From Hymenobacter terricola (GTDB lineage Bacteria > Bacteroidota > Bacteroidia > Cytophagales > Hymenobacteraceae): a stretch of DNA of 64,000 nucleotides. Positions 1 to 7,453 of this stretch are shown here, one piece after another (the first letter of the stretch is position 1; each line of letters starts with the position of its first letter). The stretch is from assembly GCF_017921975.2 (NCBI RefSeq), contig NZ_JAGEMO020000012.1, positions 1 through 64,000 on the forward strand, read 5' to 3'. Made by a program: the position numbers and the translations under genes. Below the pieces are notes generated by a model. That model did no database searches. It was given only the letters and a program-made list of their open reading frames with translations, and was not told the DNA's origin.

Positions 1-102
1 CTCTTGCTGCTCTGTTTCTCGCTCTGGAAGAACGACCGGCCCTATGACCCACACTACCATCCGGCCCACATGGCCGAAAAAGAAGTAGCCCCGGCAACGT
101 AA
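1..102 (+). CDS. C-terminal tail of a protein, possibly an IS110-type transposase (partial)
   Basis: An open frame enters from the left edge and ends at a TAA at 100-102, giving 33 residues that contain the stretch LWKNDRPYDPHYHP. Many Bacteroidota IS110-family transposases end in a similar LWK-x3-PY-D-x-Y tail, which is the only reason for the tentative call. With so little sequence the identification is weak. The rest of the gene lies outside the window. Confidence 0.4.
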   Translation, partial: LLLLCFSLWKNDRPYDPHYHPAHMAEKEVAPAT

Positions 103-943
103 ACGCGCCGAGGCTACACAGGATGAACCCGAAGGCCCTCCTTTAAGAGGCCCAAAGGTAAAAATAATTGCCCGATTCCTTGCTTTTCATTACAGTATCT
201 TGCGCAATTACCTGAAGCTACCCCAGAACCAGGGCGGGCTAGCAGCCAGAAAAAGGCTGTCCACCCGCCCCGCGCCAGCAGAACCAGCACCAGACACCCA
301 GCAGCAGCTACCGGCCGCCGTGCCCGAAAAGGCACCGCGCCCTGATATTCCAGCAGCAGCGGCGGCCAGCCTCCCGCCGGTCGGCCCACCGCCGCCGATA
401 CTTGCCCAGCGCCGGAGCCAGAAAAAGGCCCCGGCTACCAGGGCAGGCGCGGGGCTCCGGTTTCATCGGGGGACGGCTGGCTGCTGGCAGAAAAAGCCCG
501 CCCCAGCCGTCCCCTCAGCCGCTGCCGATACCCGGAGGCAAGGCGCACAGCCAACGCTCAGGGAGTAGCACGCCGCCAAAAGTTTGTCGCTCTGTTCACC
601 AGCAGCACGGCGGCTTTCATGCCCAGGCTCGCGCCCGGTCATCTTCCTCGCCCCCGAAGCGGCCACAGCGGCCAACAGCAGCCACAGCGGCTCGAAGCAA
701 CCGGGCCTCATAAGGTGCCTGCGGCCAGTTGGCGGGCTTCGCGCCGCCCCGAAACAGAAAAAGCAATTAAGGCAGCAGGTCGGCCGCGCCGGCAGGCCCG
801 CGCCTTGCTGTTTGGCATAGCGCAGGCCGCACGTTTGGCGTTCGGGCAGGGCGTTGCAGGGCCGGCGGCTTTGCGTCGCGTGGTGGGCCTGTTTTCGCGT
901 GGGCGCGGCGGGCAGCTCGTGGCCAGCACCGCCGCGCCAGGTG
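103..943. other. 841-bp stretch without a convincing gene
   Basis: Several open frames exist on both strands, but they are low-complexity Pro/Ala/Arg-rich translations typical of GC-rich noncoding DNA, and none has a recognisable domain. The stretch repeats a short CAGAAAAAG motif at about 246, 419, 488 and 754, the first two in a small AGCC...GGC hairpin context. It may be decayed sequence or hold cis-acting sites. Confidence 0.5.
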
Positions 944-1426
944 CTACAGGCCCAGGCCACCGGCCACTGGGGCCGCGCCAGGGTCGGGCGCGGCCAGCCA
1001 CTCCAGGCGCTTGCCCAGCCGCGCCGCCTTGCGGGCCGCGTCCAGGGTGCCCCGGCTTTTCCCGTCCCACACCACCAGCACCAGGTCGGCATCGGCCACC
1101 ACCAACCCATTGCGCACCAGCGGCGCGCCGGCTCCGTGGGCGCGGTAGTCGGGCCGGTGCACCGTAGCGGGCACGCCATACACATACGCCCACTCAGCCG
1201 CCAGCGTGTCAGTACCCCGGTAGCCATCGGCACACGCCAGGCCGGCACCAGTAACCACACGGCGCAACCCGCCAGCCGCATACAGTAGCTCACACAGCCG
1301 CTCGCGCAGGGCCGGGCAGCTCGTCACGCTCCGGCTTCCCACCACCGCCACCACCAGCCCACAGGGCACCGCTACCGCAGTAGCTTCATTTTGCATATTT
1401 TCCATAGCATAAGTTACCGCTTTCAT
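944..1426 (-). CDS. DUF2493/YspA-like SLOG-fold protein
   Basis: The 160-residue product has the layout of the DUF2493 (YspA) branch of the SLOG superfamily: a GSRSVT loop near residue 25, a VVTGAGLACADG segment after the first helix, an alternating hydrophobic core, and an ADADLVLVVWDGKSRGT motif followed by an ARKAARLGK helix. SLOG proteins bind nucleotide-derived ligands, and members are frequent on phages and mobile elements; the ligand here is unknown. I chose the ATG at 1424-1426 because the longer frame runs back through the divergent promoter region. The gene is transcribed away from the rightward small-gene operon. Confidence 0.75.
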   Translation of the reverse strand: MKAVTYAMENMQNEATAVAVPCGLVVAVVGSRSVTSCPALRERLCELLYAAGGLRRVVTGAGLACADGYRGTDTLAAEWAYVYGVPATVHRPDYRAHGAGAPLVRNGLVVADADLVLVVWDGKSRGTLDAARKAARLGKRLEWLAAPDPGAAPVAGGLGL

Positions 1427-1494
1427 TTCTATTTTACTACACTTATTTTCTGCTCTGTTTCCTGTTTCATAGTAACATATTGCCTGTTTTGTCG

Positions 1495-1502
1495 TATATT
1501 TG
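1495..1502 (+). promoter_or_regulatory. Bacteroidota -7 box TATATTTG
   Basis: TATATTTG matches the Bacteroidota primary-sigma -7 consensus TAnnTTTG exactly and lies about 36 bp before the first gene of the rightward operon, in an AT-rich island between divergent genes. No good TTTG -33 box is seen at the usual 19-20 bp spacing. It probably drives the genes from 1538 to about 5502. Confidence 0.55.
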
Positions 1503-1537
1503 GTTATAGCAAAGGGGGAGAGGCCCCCGGCGCAGCC

Positions 1538-1807
1538 ATGCCTAGCACATACAGGCCCATGCTCACCACTACTTGCCCCCGCACCGCCGCCGCCATCGCC
1601 CGCGCTGCCATCATGTACCGCCGCAGCCTTCGCTATGGCCGCATCCACAATCGGGCACAGCGCCGCCGCATCATGGGTTTTATGGCAGTAGAGGAGGCCC
1701 GCATTGCCGCCGCCTACCGCAACTGCCGCCCCACGGCTCCGCGCACCACACTGGCCAATATTTTCAAGGCAGCGGGCGCACGTTTCGCCCCCCACGCTCA
1801 TGCATAG
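1538..1807 (+). CDS. Small basic hypothetical protein
   Basis: This encodes 89 residues rich in Arg and Ala, with a central basic stretch (RRSLRYGRIHNRAQRRR) that could bind nucleic acid. I do not recognise a family. It is the first open frame after the TATATTTG promoter, and its stop codon overlaps the start of the next gene by 8 bp, which supports genuine coding and translational coupling. The frame is open further upstream, but no ATG there lies downstream of the promoter. Confidence 0.5.
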   Translation: MPSTYRPMLTTTCPRTAAAIARAAIMYRRSLRYGRIHNRAQRRRIMGFMAVEEARIAAAYRNCRPTAPRTTLANIFKAAGARFAPHAHA

Positions 1808-2027
1808 CCAGGTCGCCACCGCCACCGCGCCGGCTTTGGGCGCAGCTGCCCGCCGGGTGCTGGCCGCCTGCCGCCAGCTCCACGGCACCGCCGCCGGCCT
1901 TAGCCGCATTGCCAGCGCCGCCCGCCTCCCCCGCGAGGCAACCGCCGAAGCACTCGGCGAGCTTACCCACGCCGGCCTCGTCACCTACCGCACCGCCACC
2001 GCCCCGCTACTAGCCCCCGCCGCATGA
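1800..2027 (+). CDS. Small winged-helix DNA-binding protein
   Basis: The 75-residue product reads as a single winged helix-turn-helix: a first helix (AARRVLAACRQLHG), a helix-turn-helix (AGLSRIASAARLPREATAEAL) and a wing (THAGLVTYRTAT), like the core of MarR/IclR-type regulators without extra domains. It likely regulates the element operon in which it lies. Its start overlaps the end of the previous gene by 8 bp, and its stop overlaps the next start as ATGA. The ATG at 1800 is chosen because the domain begins about 12 residues later. Confidence 0.6.
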   Translation: MHSQVATATAPALGAAARRVLAACRQLHGTAAGLSRIASAARLPREATAEALGELTHAGLVTYRTATAPLLAPAA

Positions 2028-2206
2028 AAGCCCGCCGCCTCAAAGTCGCCCCCCTTTACCGCAGCTTCCACCCCCAGCAGCGCATCACGTCCCAACTCCG
2101 CATTCAGGGCAATTGGCTGGCCGCCGCCGGCTTCCCGCCCGGCACCGTCGCCGCCATCGAGGTGCAGGCCGGCCGCCTCATCATCACCGCCGCCCCCGTC
2201 CAGTAG
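2024..2206 (+). CDS. SymE-like AbrB-fold protein
   Basis: The 60-residue protein matches the SymE toxin-family core: an RSFHP segment, then LRIQGNWLAAAGFPPG, then a V-x-V-x-x-GRLIIT strand. E. coli SymE is an SOS-induced type I toxin with an AbrB-like fold, controlled by an antisense RNA. Here the gene overlaps its upstream neighbour by 4 bp (ATGA) inside an operon of DNA-metabolism genes, so it may be a DNA-binding regulator rather than a toxin. I see no obvious antisense RNA promoter, but cannot exclude one. Confidence 0.7.
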   Translation: MKARRLKVAPLYRSFHPQQRITSQLRIQGNWLAAAGFPPGTVAAIEVQAGRLIITAAPVQ

Positions 2207-2260
2207 CCACCCGGCCCGCGCCAGCTCACCAGCAGCGTGGGCCACAACCAACCTGCTCCC

Positions 2261-2650
2261 ATGATTGCCACCATCACCTTTCCCCAGCTTGCCGCCGCCT
2301 GTTTCCCCGTCGCCGGGTGTAGCGTCCGGGGCAGCGCAAGCCGCCAGGGCTACAGCCTTACCCTATACCCGCCCCAGCCCTTTGCCGGCCCCACTGCCTA
2401 CACCGGCACCGGTGCCACCTGCTACGAAGCCCTAGCCGCCGCCGTGCGCCTGTTCCACGACAGCGCCCACGCCTACCCCGGAGCCGCCCCGCTGGCCGCC
2501 GCCGGCAGCTACTCCCCGCCGCCCCAGCCGCAGGAGTTCCCCCACGACGATGAAGCGCTGAGGTGGCCCCAGACCATCCGCACGGAGCAAACCACCGCCC
2601 ACACCATGCAGCGGCTCCACGACCTCACCAGCCGCCTCAAATCAGCCTAA
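2261..2650 (+). CDS. Hypothetical element protein
   Basis: This encodes 129 residues with an N-terminal half of mixed beta/alpha character (FPQLAAACFPVAG... YSLTLYPPQPFAGP ... CYEALAAAVRLFHD) and a C-terminal helix ending in RLHDLTSRLKSA. No family is recognised. It lies between the SymE-like and DUF3846-like genes and keeps their codon use. The ATG at 2261 was preferred to an upstream non-ATG start since it follows a short intergenic gap. Confidence 0.5.
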   Translation: MIATITFPQLAAACFPVAGCSVRGSASRQGYSLTLYPPQPFAGPTAYTGTGATCYEALAAAVRLFHDSAHAYPGAAPLAAAGSYSPPPQPQEFPHDDEALRWPQTIRTEQTTAHTMQRLHDLTSRLKSA

Positions 2651-2696
2651 CCACCGGGGCCGGCCCACCAGCACCGGCCTCACATTCCCTCGCATC

Positions 2697-3011
2697 ATGC
2701 CCCGCACCGCTACTACTTACCAGCCCCATTTGCTCGACCCGCACAGCGCCACGCCGCAGCCGGTCAGCCCCGCCAACGGCCGCAGCTTCAAGCTGGCCGA
2801 GCTATACGCCATGCTCGATTGCCGCCTAGTCGATGTGGTGCGCCTCACGCCCGAGCTGATTCTGATAATCGACGACGAAGGCAAGTTCCGCAACCCGGCC
2901 TACCTGAATCTGCTGGCCACCTACCTCTGGTATCACCACCAGCCCGAAGCGCGGGGCCAGGATTCCATCGTGGGCCGCGCCATCCTCTGCCACGACAAGC
3001 AATTCAAATAA
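2697..3011 (+). CDS. DUF3846-like small protein
   Basis: The 104-residue protein contains an LAELYAMLDCRLVDVVRL helix, a strand ending in IDDEGKFR, then PAYLNLLATYLW and a terminal GRAILCHDKQFK. This resembles DUF3846, a phage and mobile-element family in which a quiz-like order of 'evv-DEeGk-N-At-GrailC' is seen. The function is unknown. It lies in the rightward operon 46 bp after the preceding gene. Confidence 0.5.
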   Translation: MPRTATTYQPHLLDPHSATPQPVSPANGRSFKLAELYAMLDCRLVDVVRLTPELILIIDDEGKFRNPAYLNLLATYLWYHHQPEARGQDSIVGRAILCHDKQFK

Positions 3012-3074
3012 CCCAACGGCAACGGGGCCGCGCCGCCAAGCGGCCCCACCATTCCAACCCCAACCCCCGCCCCA

Positions 3075-3767
3075 ATGGCAACCACCACCAAAACCGCCGC
3101 CAGCGCCGCCGCCGCCGCGCCCGCCGCAACCGAAACCCCCACCGCCACCCGCGCCTACCTCACCGTGAGCGTGGACGAGGAAACCGGCGAAGTAACCGAG
3201 GCCAGCCGCTTCAAATACCTGCCCGGCCACCCCCGCCAAATCCGTGCCGACCTGAAAGCGGGCGTGTTCAACGTGAACGGCGAGAAGGTGCTGGGCAAAT
3301 CCATCAGCTTCATTCCCGTAGCCCTGCGCATTTTCAGCGACAACATTCTGAACATGGGCCGCAAGGTGTGGGCCGAGCTGTTTTTCGTGGATGAGTCGGG
3401 CGCGGTCTGCGCCGTGCTGTTCCACGGTTACAGCGTCGAGAACCTGCAAAAGCTGAACGCCAGCCTGTTTTACGACGACCTGAAACTGACCGACGTGGTG
3501 CTGACGGTTACGCCCATCAAGAAGCAAACCGAGAAGGACGGCAAGCCCGCCACCTACTTCATTGCCGATTTCAGCTACACCGCCGCCGACCCCGCCGAGG
3601 TGCAGGCCCGCCAGGAATTTGCCGAAGACCACGACCTCTACCGCGAGGAAACCCTCACTGGCACCGAGGACCGCCGCATCACCGCCGGCTACCGCACCCC
3701 CGAAGGCTACCAGCTGCCCGAGCAGCGCGCCCCCAAGCAGCTGCCCGAATCGACTACCGCCGAATAA
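3075..3767 (+). CDS. Element protein, possible ssDNA-binding/recombination partner
   Basis: The 230-residue product has an Ala/Thr-rich N-terminus (residues 1-25), a central beta-rich domain (about 27-170, with FKYLPGHPRQIRADLKAG and the SFIPVALRIFSDNILNMG segment) and an acidic, Pro-rich tail. Its size, acidic tail and position upstream of a RecE-like nuclease would suit a single-stranded-DNA-binding or annealing partner, but no motif proves this. It is the best conserved-looking protein of the small-gene operon. Confidence 0.6.
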   Translation: MATTTKTAASAAAAAPAATETPTATRAYLTVSVDEETGEVTEASRFKYLPGHPRQIRADLKAGVFNVNGEKVLGKSISFIPVALRIFSDNILNMGRKVWAELFFVDESGAVCAVLFHGYSVENLQKLNASLFYDDLKLTDVVLTVTPIKKQTEKDGKPATYFIADFSYTAADPAEVQARQEFAEDHDLYREETLTGTEDRRITAGYRTPEGYQLPEQRAPKQLPESTTAE

Positions 3768-3829
3768 GAAAGCCGGCCCGCGCCACCCCCACGGCGCGGG
3801 CCACAGCTGCCACCACCAAAACCAACGCC

Positions 3830-4012
3830 ATGACCAGCCCCAGGAAACGCCCCGCCAACCGCACGGCCCCGCGCACGGCCCCCGCCGCCGAAGTTGCCCC
3901 AGTTGCCACCGCCGCCCCGCATTGCGCCCGCCTCATCAAGTGCCCTGCCGGCTCCTGCCACTATCCGCAGCCCTGCAACCACCAAACCCTGCAATTCACC
4001 CCCTCACGCTGA
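3830..4012 (+). CDS. Small Cys-containing hypothetical protein
   Basis: This encodes 60 residues: a basic Pro/Ala-rich N-terminal half followed by CARLIKCPAGSCHYPQPCNH, which holds four Cys and two His and could bind a metal. No family is recognised. The stop codon shares bases with the next start (TGATG), an arrangement that implies coupled translation and supports it as a gene. Confidence 0.45.
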   Translation: MTSPRKRPANRTAPRTAPAAEVAPVATAAPHCARLIKCPAGSCHYPQPCNHQTLQFTPSR

Positions 4013-4173
4013 TGGAAACGCCCGAACTCCGCCAGGAGCAGCCCGCCGCCGACGTGGCCGAAGCCACCCGCCTCACCGAGTTGGCCCAGCTGCTGGCCAC
4101 CACCGCCCCGCTACCCGACCTGCGCGATTTGGCCCCGGCCGTGCGCCAGCTCTTTCCCGAACCCGCTTACTAG
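4012..4173 (+). CDS. Small acidic hypothetical protein, likely truncated by a stop
   Basis: The frame encodes 53 residues ending FPEPAY before a TAG at 4171-4173. The same frame then stays open for 27 more codons (VGCGGSHIWLHRADES...) to a second TAG at 4255-4257, just ahead of the nuclease gene. The extension has the same codon character and looks like protein, so the first TAG may be a nonsense mutation in a gene of about 81 codons. No function can be assigned. Confidence 0.45.
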   Translation: METPELRQEQPAADVAEATRLTELAQLLATTAPLPDLRDLAPAVRQLFPEPAY

Positions 4174-4284
4174 GTCGGCTGCGGTGGCTCTCACATCTGG
4201 CTGCACCGTGCCGACGAATCCGCCCGCCTGGCCTGCATCCTCGACGCCAACCAATAGCCCCCAACTATTAACTCTTAACTAATC

Positions 4285-5049
4285 ATGTTCCAGAACCTCC
4301 AGCACCACCCCGCCATCACCCAGGCCGAGCACCGCGCCCTAACTGCCATCAGCAATACCGACCTCTCGAACCTTGCCGATGAGCTATTGGGCCGCCCGCG
4401 CCGCGATTGCACCGCCGCTTTCGCCTTCGGCTCCCACTTCCACACCGCCACCCTGGAACCGCATTTATTTGAGCCCACCAACGCCCACGACCCGGCCGAC
4501 CAGCGCCAGCGCCAGGCCGCCGCGCAGCTGGCCACCGCCGTGCGCCGCCGACGCTACCCGCGCCACCTCATCTACACCAGCCGCGGCCAGGCCGAACAGT
4601 CCTACACCGCCACCCACGAGCCCACCGGCCTACTCGTCAAAGTGCGCCCCGACCTGCTCATCGACAGCCCCAAGGGCCAGCGCCGCACCGTGGTAGATTT
4701 CAAAACCACCAGCTGCCGCGACCTTGCCCAATTCCTGACCACCGTCGAGCAGTACGGCTACGACCGCCAGGGCGCTTTCTACGCCGACGTACTACAGGCC
4801 CAGCGCGTGGTATTGATTGCCGTGCAAAAGAAGCCGCTTAAAGGCCAGGAGCCGCAGGTATGGGTAGTGGAGCTAACCGCCGGGCAGATGGACAGCGGCC
4901 GGAAAAAGTACGGCAAGCTGCTCCGGTGCGCCGCCGAGCAGCACCAGCGCTACCAATCCGGCGGTCAGCTGGCCACCGCGTTGGTCCAGGAGTTCGGCCG
5001 GTCCACGCTCCCTCTCAACAACCCCACCCGGCACTTTGGAGCAGCGTAG
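4285..5049 (+). CDS. RecE/ExoVIII-like PD-(D/E)XK nuclease
   Basis: This is a 254-residue nuclease of the PD-(D/E)XK fold. Visible motifs are GSHFH around residue 49-53, RPDLL (D123), VDFK (D138-x-K140) and the RecB-family Q-x3-Y motif (Q162, Y166). The arrangement is that of the putative exodeoxyribonuclease VIII/DUF3799 family, whose members resect double-stranded DNA for phage-type recombination. It follows the candidate ssDNA-binding protein in the same operon, so a two-component recombination system is plausible, although a recognisable annealase is absent. Length is close to the family core. Confidence 0.8.
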   Translation: MFQNLQHHPAITQAEHRALTAISNTDLSNLADELLGRPRRDCTAAFAFGSHFHTATLEPHLFEPTNAHDPADQRQRQAAAQLATAVRRRRYPRHLIYTSRGQAEQSYTATHEPTGLLVKVRPDLLIDSPKGQRRTVVDFKTTSCRDLAQFLTTVEQYGYDRQGAFYADVLQAQRVVLIAVQKKPLKGQEPQVWVVELTAGQMDSGRKKYGKLLRCAAEQHQRYQSGGQLATALVQEFGRSTLPLNNPTRHFGAA

Positions 5050-5133
5050 TTAGAGCCACCCCCGCCCGCCCGAACCCCGCTGCACCAGCGGCAGGCGCGG
5101 CGGGGGCAGCCATCGGCGAGTAATATTGAACCC

Positions 5134-5502
5134 ATGATTTTAGGATTTACCCCCGACTTCGTACCCCTGATTACTTCCGGTACCAAAGTGCATACCATCC
5201 GTGCCGGCCGCCGGTGGGTAGCCGGCCAACCCATCAGCTTCTGCACCAACCGAGGCCCCGACAACCTAGCCAAATTCCAGCCCGATGGAGTAGCGCAAAC
5301 CGTCCAGACCAGTCGGGCCGCAGAGATTCACGGCACCTACCTTGTCGAGGTAGATGGCCGCCAGCTCCCAAGTCCCGAACTAGCCGAGTTTGTCCGCCGC
5401 GACGGATTCAAGTCGGTCGACCATTTGTTCCACTTCCTGACAGGCTACCACGGGCTGCCTTTCGTGGGCCAGCTCATCAATTGGACGGACTTAGTTTACT
5501 AA
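5134..5502 (+). CDS. ASCH-like (PUA-fold) protein
   Basis: The 122-residue protein begins ILGFTPDFVPLITSGTKVHT and continues IRAGRRWVAGQPISF, the pattern of ASCH-domain proteins (a conserved G-x-K-x-x-T-I-R turn, then a strand at the W/G). ASCH domains bind RNA or modified nucleotides and are common in phages and mobile elements. The C-terminal half ends in a hydrophobic LFHFLTGYHGLPFVGQLINW segment. It is the last clear gene of the rightward operon before an AT-rich cargo segment. Confidence 0.6.
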   Translation: MILGFTPDFVPLITSGTKVHTIRAGRRWVAGQPISFCTNRGPDNLAKFQPDGVAQTVQTSRAAEIHGTYLVEVDGRQLPSPELAEFVRRDGFKSVDHLFHFLTGYHGLPFVGQLINWTDLVY

Positions 5503-5525
5503 TCCAAAATATCCCGTGGGCTCAA

Positions 5526-5864
5526 ATGGAGGAACTAGCCGCCGCCGTGCGGTTAAAACTTGTTGCATTACAGGAACGGATGGATAAGGGTCGCTGTATG
5601 CGTAATCTTATGCCTGCTTGGGTTTGTATCGCAGCAAGGGTCATAAACACTAAGGCCCAGTATGCTCACTTCTTAGTTACTGCAAAGTGCATCGGGGTCG
5701 CCAGTAGTGCCATTGCCCACCTCCAATTCTTTGCTGTACCCCATTCTAAGATTGTAGAATTTATCAGCAACAGTAACCGTGTTATTTGTTGTGAGCTTAC
5801 GAAAGTATCGGCTACTAATTTTTGCTTGTACTTGCTCAAGATTTGGCACAGCACCCTTCTTTAA
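5526..5864 (+). pseudogene. Probable 5' gene fragment at a cargo junction
   Basis: The frame begins with MEELAAAVRLKLVALQERMD in element-type GC-rich DNA, then crosses at about 5590 into AT-rich sequence where the translation loses coding character and overlaps the 3' end of the leftward secreted-protein gene. The simplest reading is the start of a former operon gene cut off by an insertion. It may not be expressed. Confidence 0.3.
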
Positions 5865-6776
5865 TTTGGCTTCTATAGCACCCTTAATTGACTTTTCTAG
5901 TTGTTGATAATTAACGGTTTCGAAGCTAGCCTGTAAAACTGATACTCCGGTTATTACAGCAACATCTTTAAGCCTAAAGTAGTCTCGCAAGTACATCGAA
6001 AATTGGTCATTGTATTTGTTGGCCAATCCTTTGTCATATGCGTTTTTCAGAATGTCGCCAGCAAATTTGCGGTAGGAATCCGTATAGTAAACTTTATGAT
6101 AAATAAATTTGGAGGAACTGTGTCTTTGAATTGAATCCCTAATGGCGGCTGACAAACCGTGCTTTATTGTTGCAAGCTGTTTAACATCGGCTGTAATACT
6201 ATCAGCGATTGAAATAGTATAGCTACGCTGCAAATCTCGGCTGGCAGTTCCTACAACTGTTCCGCTCATTTCAGTAAACCTGGACTTCTCTAGGTATGGC
6301 CGGAATGCCCTAAACCTGCTGTGATACAATAGCTCACGACGCTGTTTGTTGTTGGCTCCTTTAAACCTCAAGTCAAAGACCGCGAAAGCGGTATCGCTTT
6401 TAAGCTCCCCTTCTCTTAAAGCAAATAAAGACTTTTCGTCATAATACTTGTAGTCAATGCTATCAAGTATTGGCATAAAAACGTTATAATCACTCTGTAC
6501 ATCAAATAATTCTTGCGGATGCGCAGTACTGCTGGTTCGGTACATTCTTCCTAAAAGAGCATACAGATTAGTTCGTGTAATAGGCAAAGAAAGAGTTGGA
6601 CTTAAGCATGTCACATCCGGAGCGAGTTTTGCTCCTTTAAATCCATCTATGTCAGACGATTTAAATTTAATTCCATAAGCAGTTGCTTCTGTCTGTCTTT
6701 TGTTAAGCTGAGCAGATGCACAGAATGAAATACAAAATACCAAACAAGTAGTCAAGCAAAGTGTGTGAGCTTTCAT
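5673..6776 (-). CDS. AT-rich secreted protein of unknown function
   Basis: The 367-residue product starts with a clear signal peptide (MKAHTLCLTTCLVFCISF, cleavage near ASAQ), so it is exported. The mature part is helical and polar without a recognised domain. Codon use is AT-rich and quite unlike the GC-rich genes on both sides, which points to recent acquisition as cargo of the element. The ATG at 6774-6776 is chosen because it places the signal peptide at the N-terminus; the open frame extends 15 codons further. The gene stands alone, reading leftward. Confidence 0.75.
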   Translation of the reverse strand: MKAHTLCLTTCLVFCISFCASAQLNKRQTEATAYGIKFKSSDIDGFKGAKLAPDVTCLSPTLSLPITRTNLYALLGRMYRTSSTAHPQELFDVQSDYNVFMPILDSIDYKYYDEKSLFALREGELKSDTAFAVFDLRFKGANNKQRRELLYHSRFRAFRPYLEKSRFTEMSGTVVGTASRDLQRSYTISIADSITADVKQLATIKHGLSAAIRDSIQRHSSSKFIYHKVYYTDSYRKFAGDILKNAYDKGLANKYNDQFSMYLRDYFRLKDVAVITGVSVLQASFETVNYQQLEKSIKGAIEAKLKKGAVPNLEQVQAKISSRYFRKLTTNNTVTVADKFYNLRMGYSKELEVGNGTTGDPDALCSN

Positions 6777-7112
6777 GGGAACTATTTGGTTGAGAAAATT
6801 TGACGAACTGCAAGAAACCAACGCTCTAACGTTTGTACATCAGTGCTAGCACTGAATCTTCACGATTCATCCCGGCGCTGTCATACGGTCAACTCCTGCT
6901 CCAAATACCGCGCATTAGGTAAGCAGTTGTATGTTCCCCTCTTTTCGCTGAACACTTTTCACTAAGCAGGCATCAGTGATAGAAAGCTCATACTAGTCTT
7001 GCTAGCTTGCCAAAATCATTTACGACCGTTTACGCAATGCTTGAAGGAGATGAGTTTGGTAAACCTTCTTAGAGCGCTAAGTAAGGGCCTGGAAGAAGCA
7101 TAAGGCTTTCTT
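6777..7112. other. 336-bp intergenic region without a visible gene
   Basis: This stretch of intermediate GC content lies between two leftward genes. It must contain the promoter of the secreted-protein gene at its left end. I see no tRNA, no strong hairpin and no open frame of coding character. Confidence 0.4.
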
Positions 7113-7394
7113 TCAGGCAGCAGTCTGCTCGTCGTTCTTGTAAAATAGAAACGAAAACTGGCGGAGTTCATTGTCGCGCAGATGCGCCATCCACCGCGCC
7201 GCTGCCTCCGGGCTCTCCATCTCCGATGCCGGCAGTGGAAATATTGGCAATACGTTACTATTAACCCCGTACCGCAGCTGCAGCCCGTACCCGCCCAACT
7301 CCGGTAAATGCACTACTTCAAATGTGCATCCGCGCGCCTCGTAGGCTCCGCAATACTCCGTAATCAATTCAGCATCCGGCAAAAAGAGGGACAT
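7113..7394 (-). CDS. Hypothetical protein downstream of umuC
   Basis: This encodes 93 residues with an alpha/beta look: LITEYCGAYEARGCTFEVVHLPELGGYGLQLRYG, then a PLPASEMESPEAAARWMAHLRD helix. No family is recognised. It follows umuC on the same strand after 59 bp and is probably co-transcribed with umuDC, so a link to SOS-type DNA damage tolerance is possible but unproven. Confidence 0.6.
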   Translation of the reverse strand: MSLFLPDAELITEYCGAYEARGCTFEVVHLPELGGYGLQLRYGVNSNVLPIFPLPASEMESPEAAARWMAHLRDNELRQFSFLFYKNDEQTAA

Positions 7395-7453
7395 AACGAC
7401 AAAGGGAAAAGAGGTGAGGAAAAAGGCCAGCCCTCAGCCAGCCCGAAAAAAAG

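Noticed and set aside
463..1293. 276-residue minus-strand frame at the left end
   Set aside because: Trp/Arg/Cys-rich translation, partly a shadow of the DUF2493 gene; no domain or start site supports it.
1427..1984. N-terminal extension of the DUF2493 gene to 1984
   Set aside because: The extension crosses the AT-rich promoter region and overlaps two rightward genes, and its translation has no family features.
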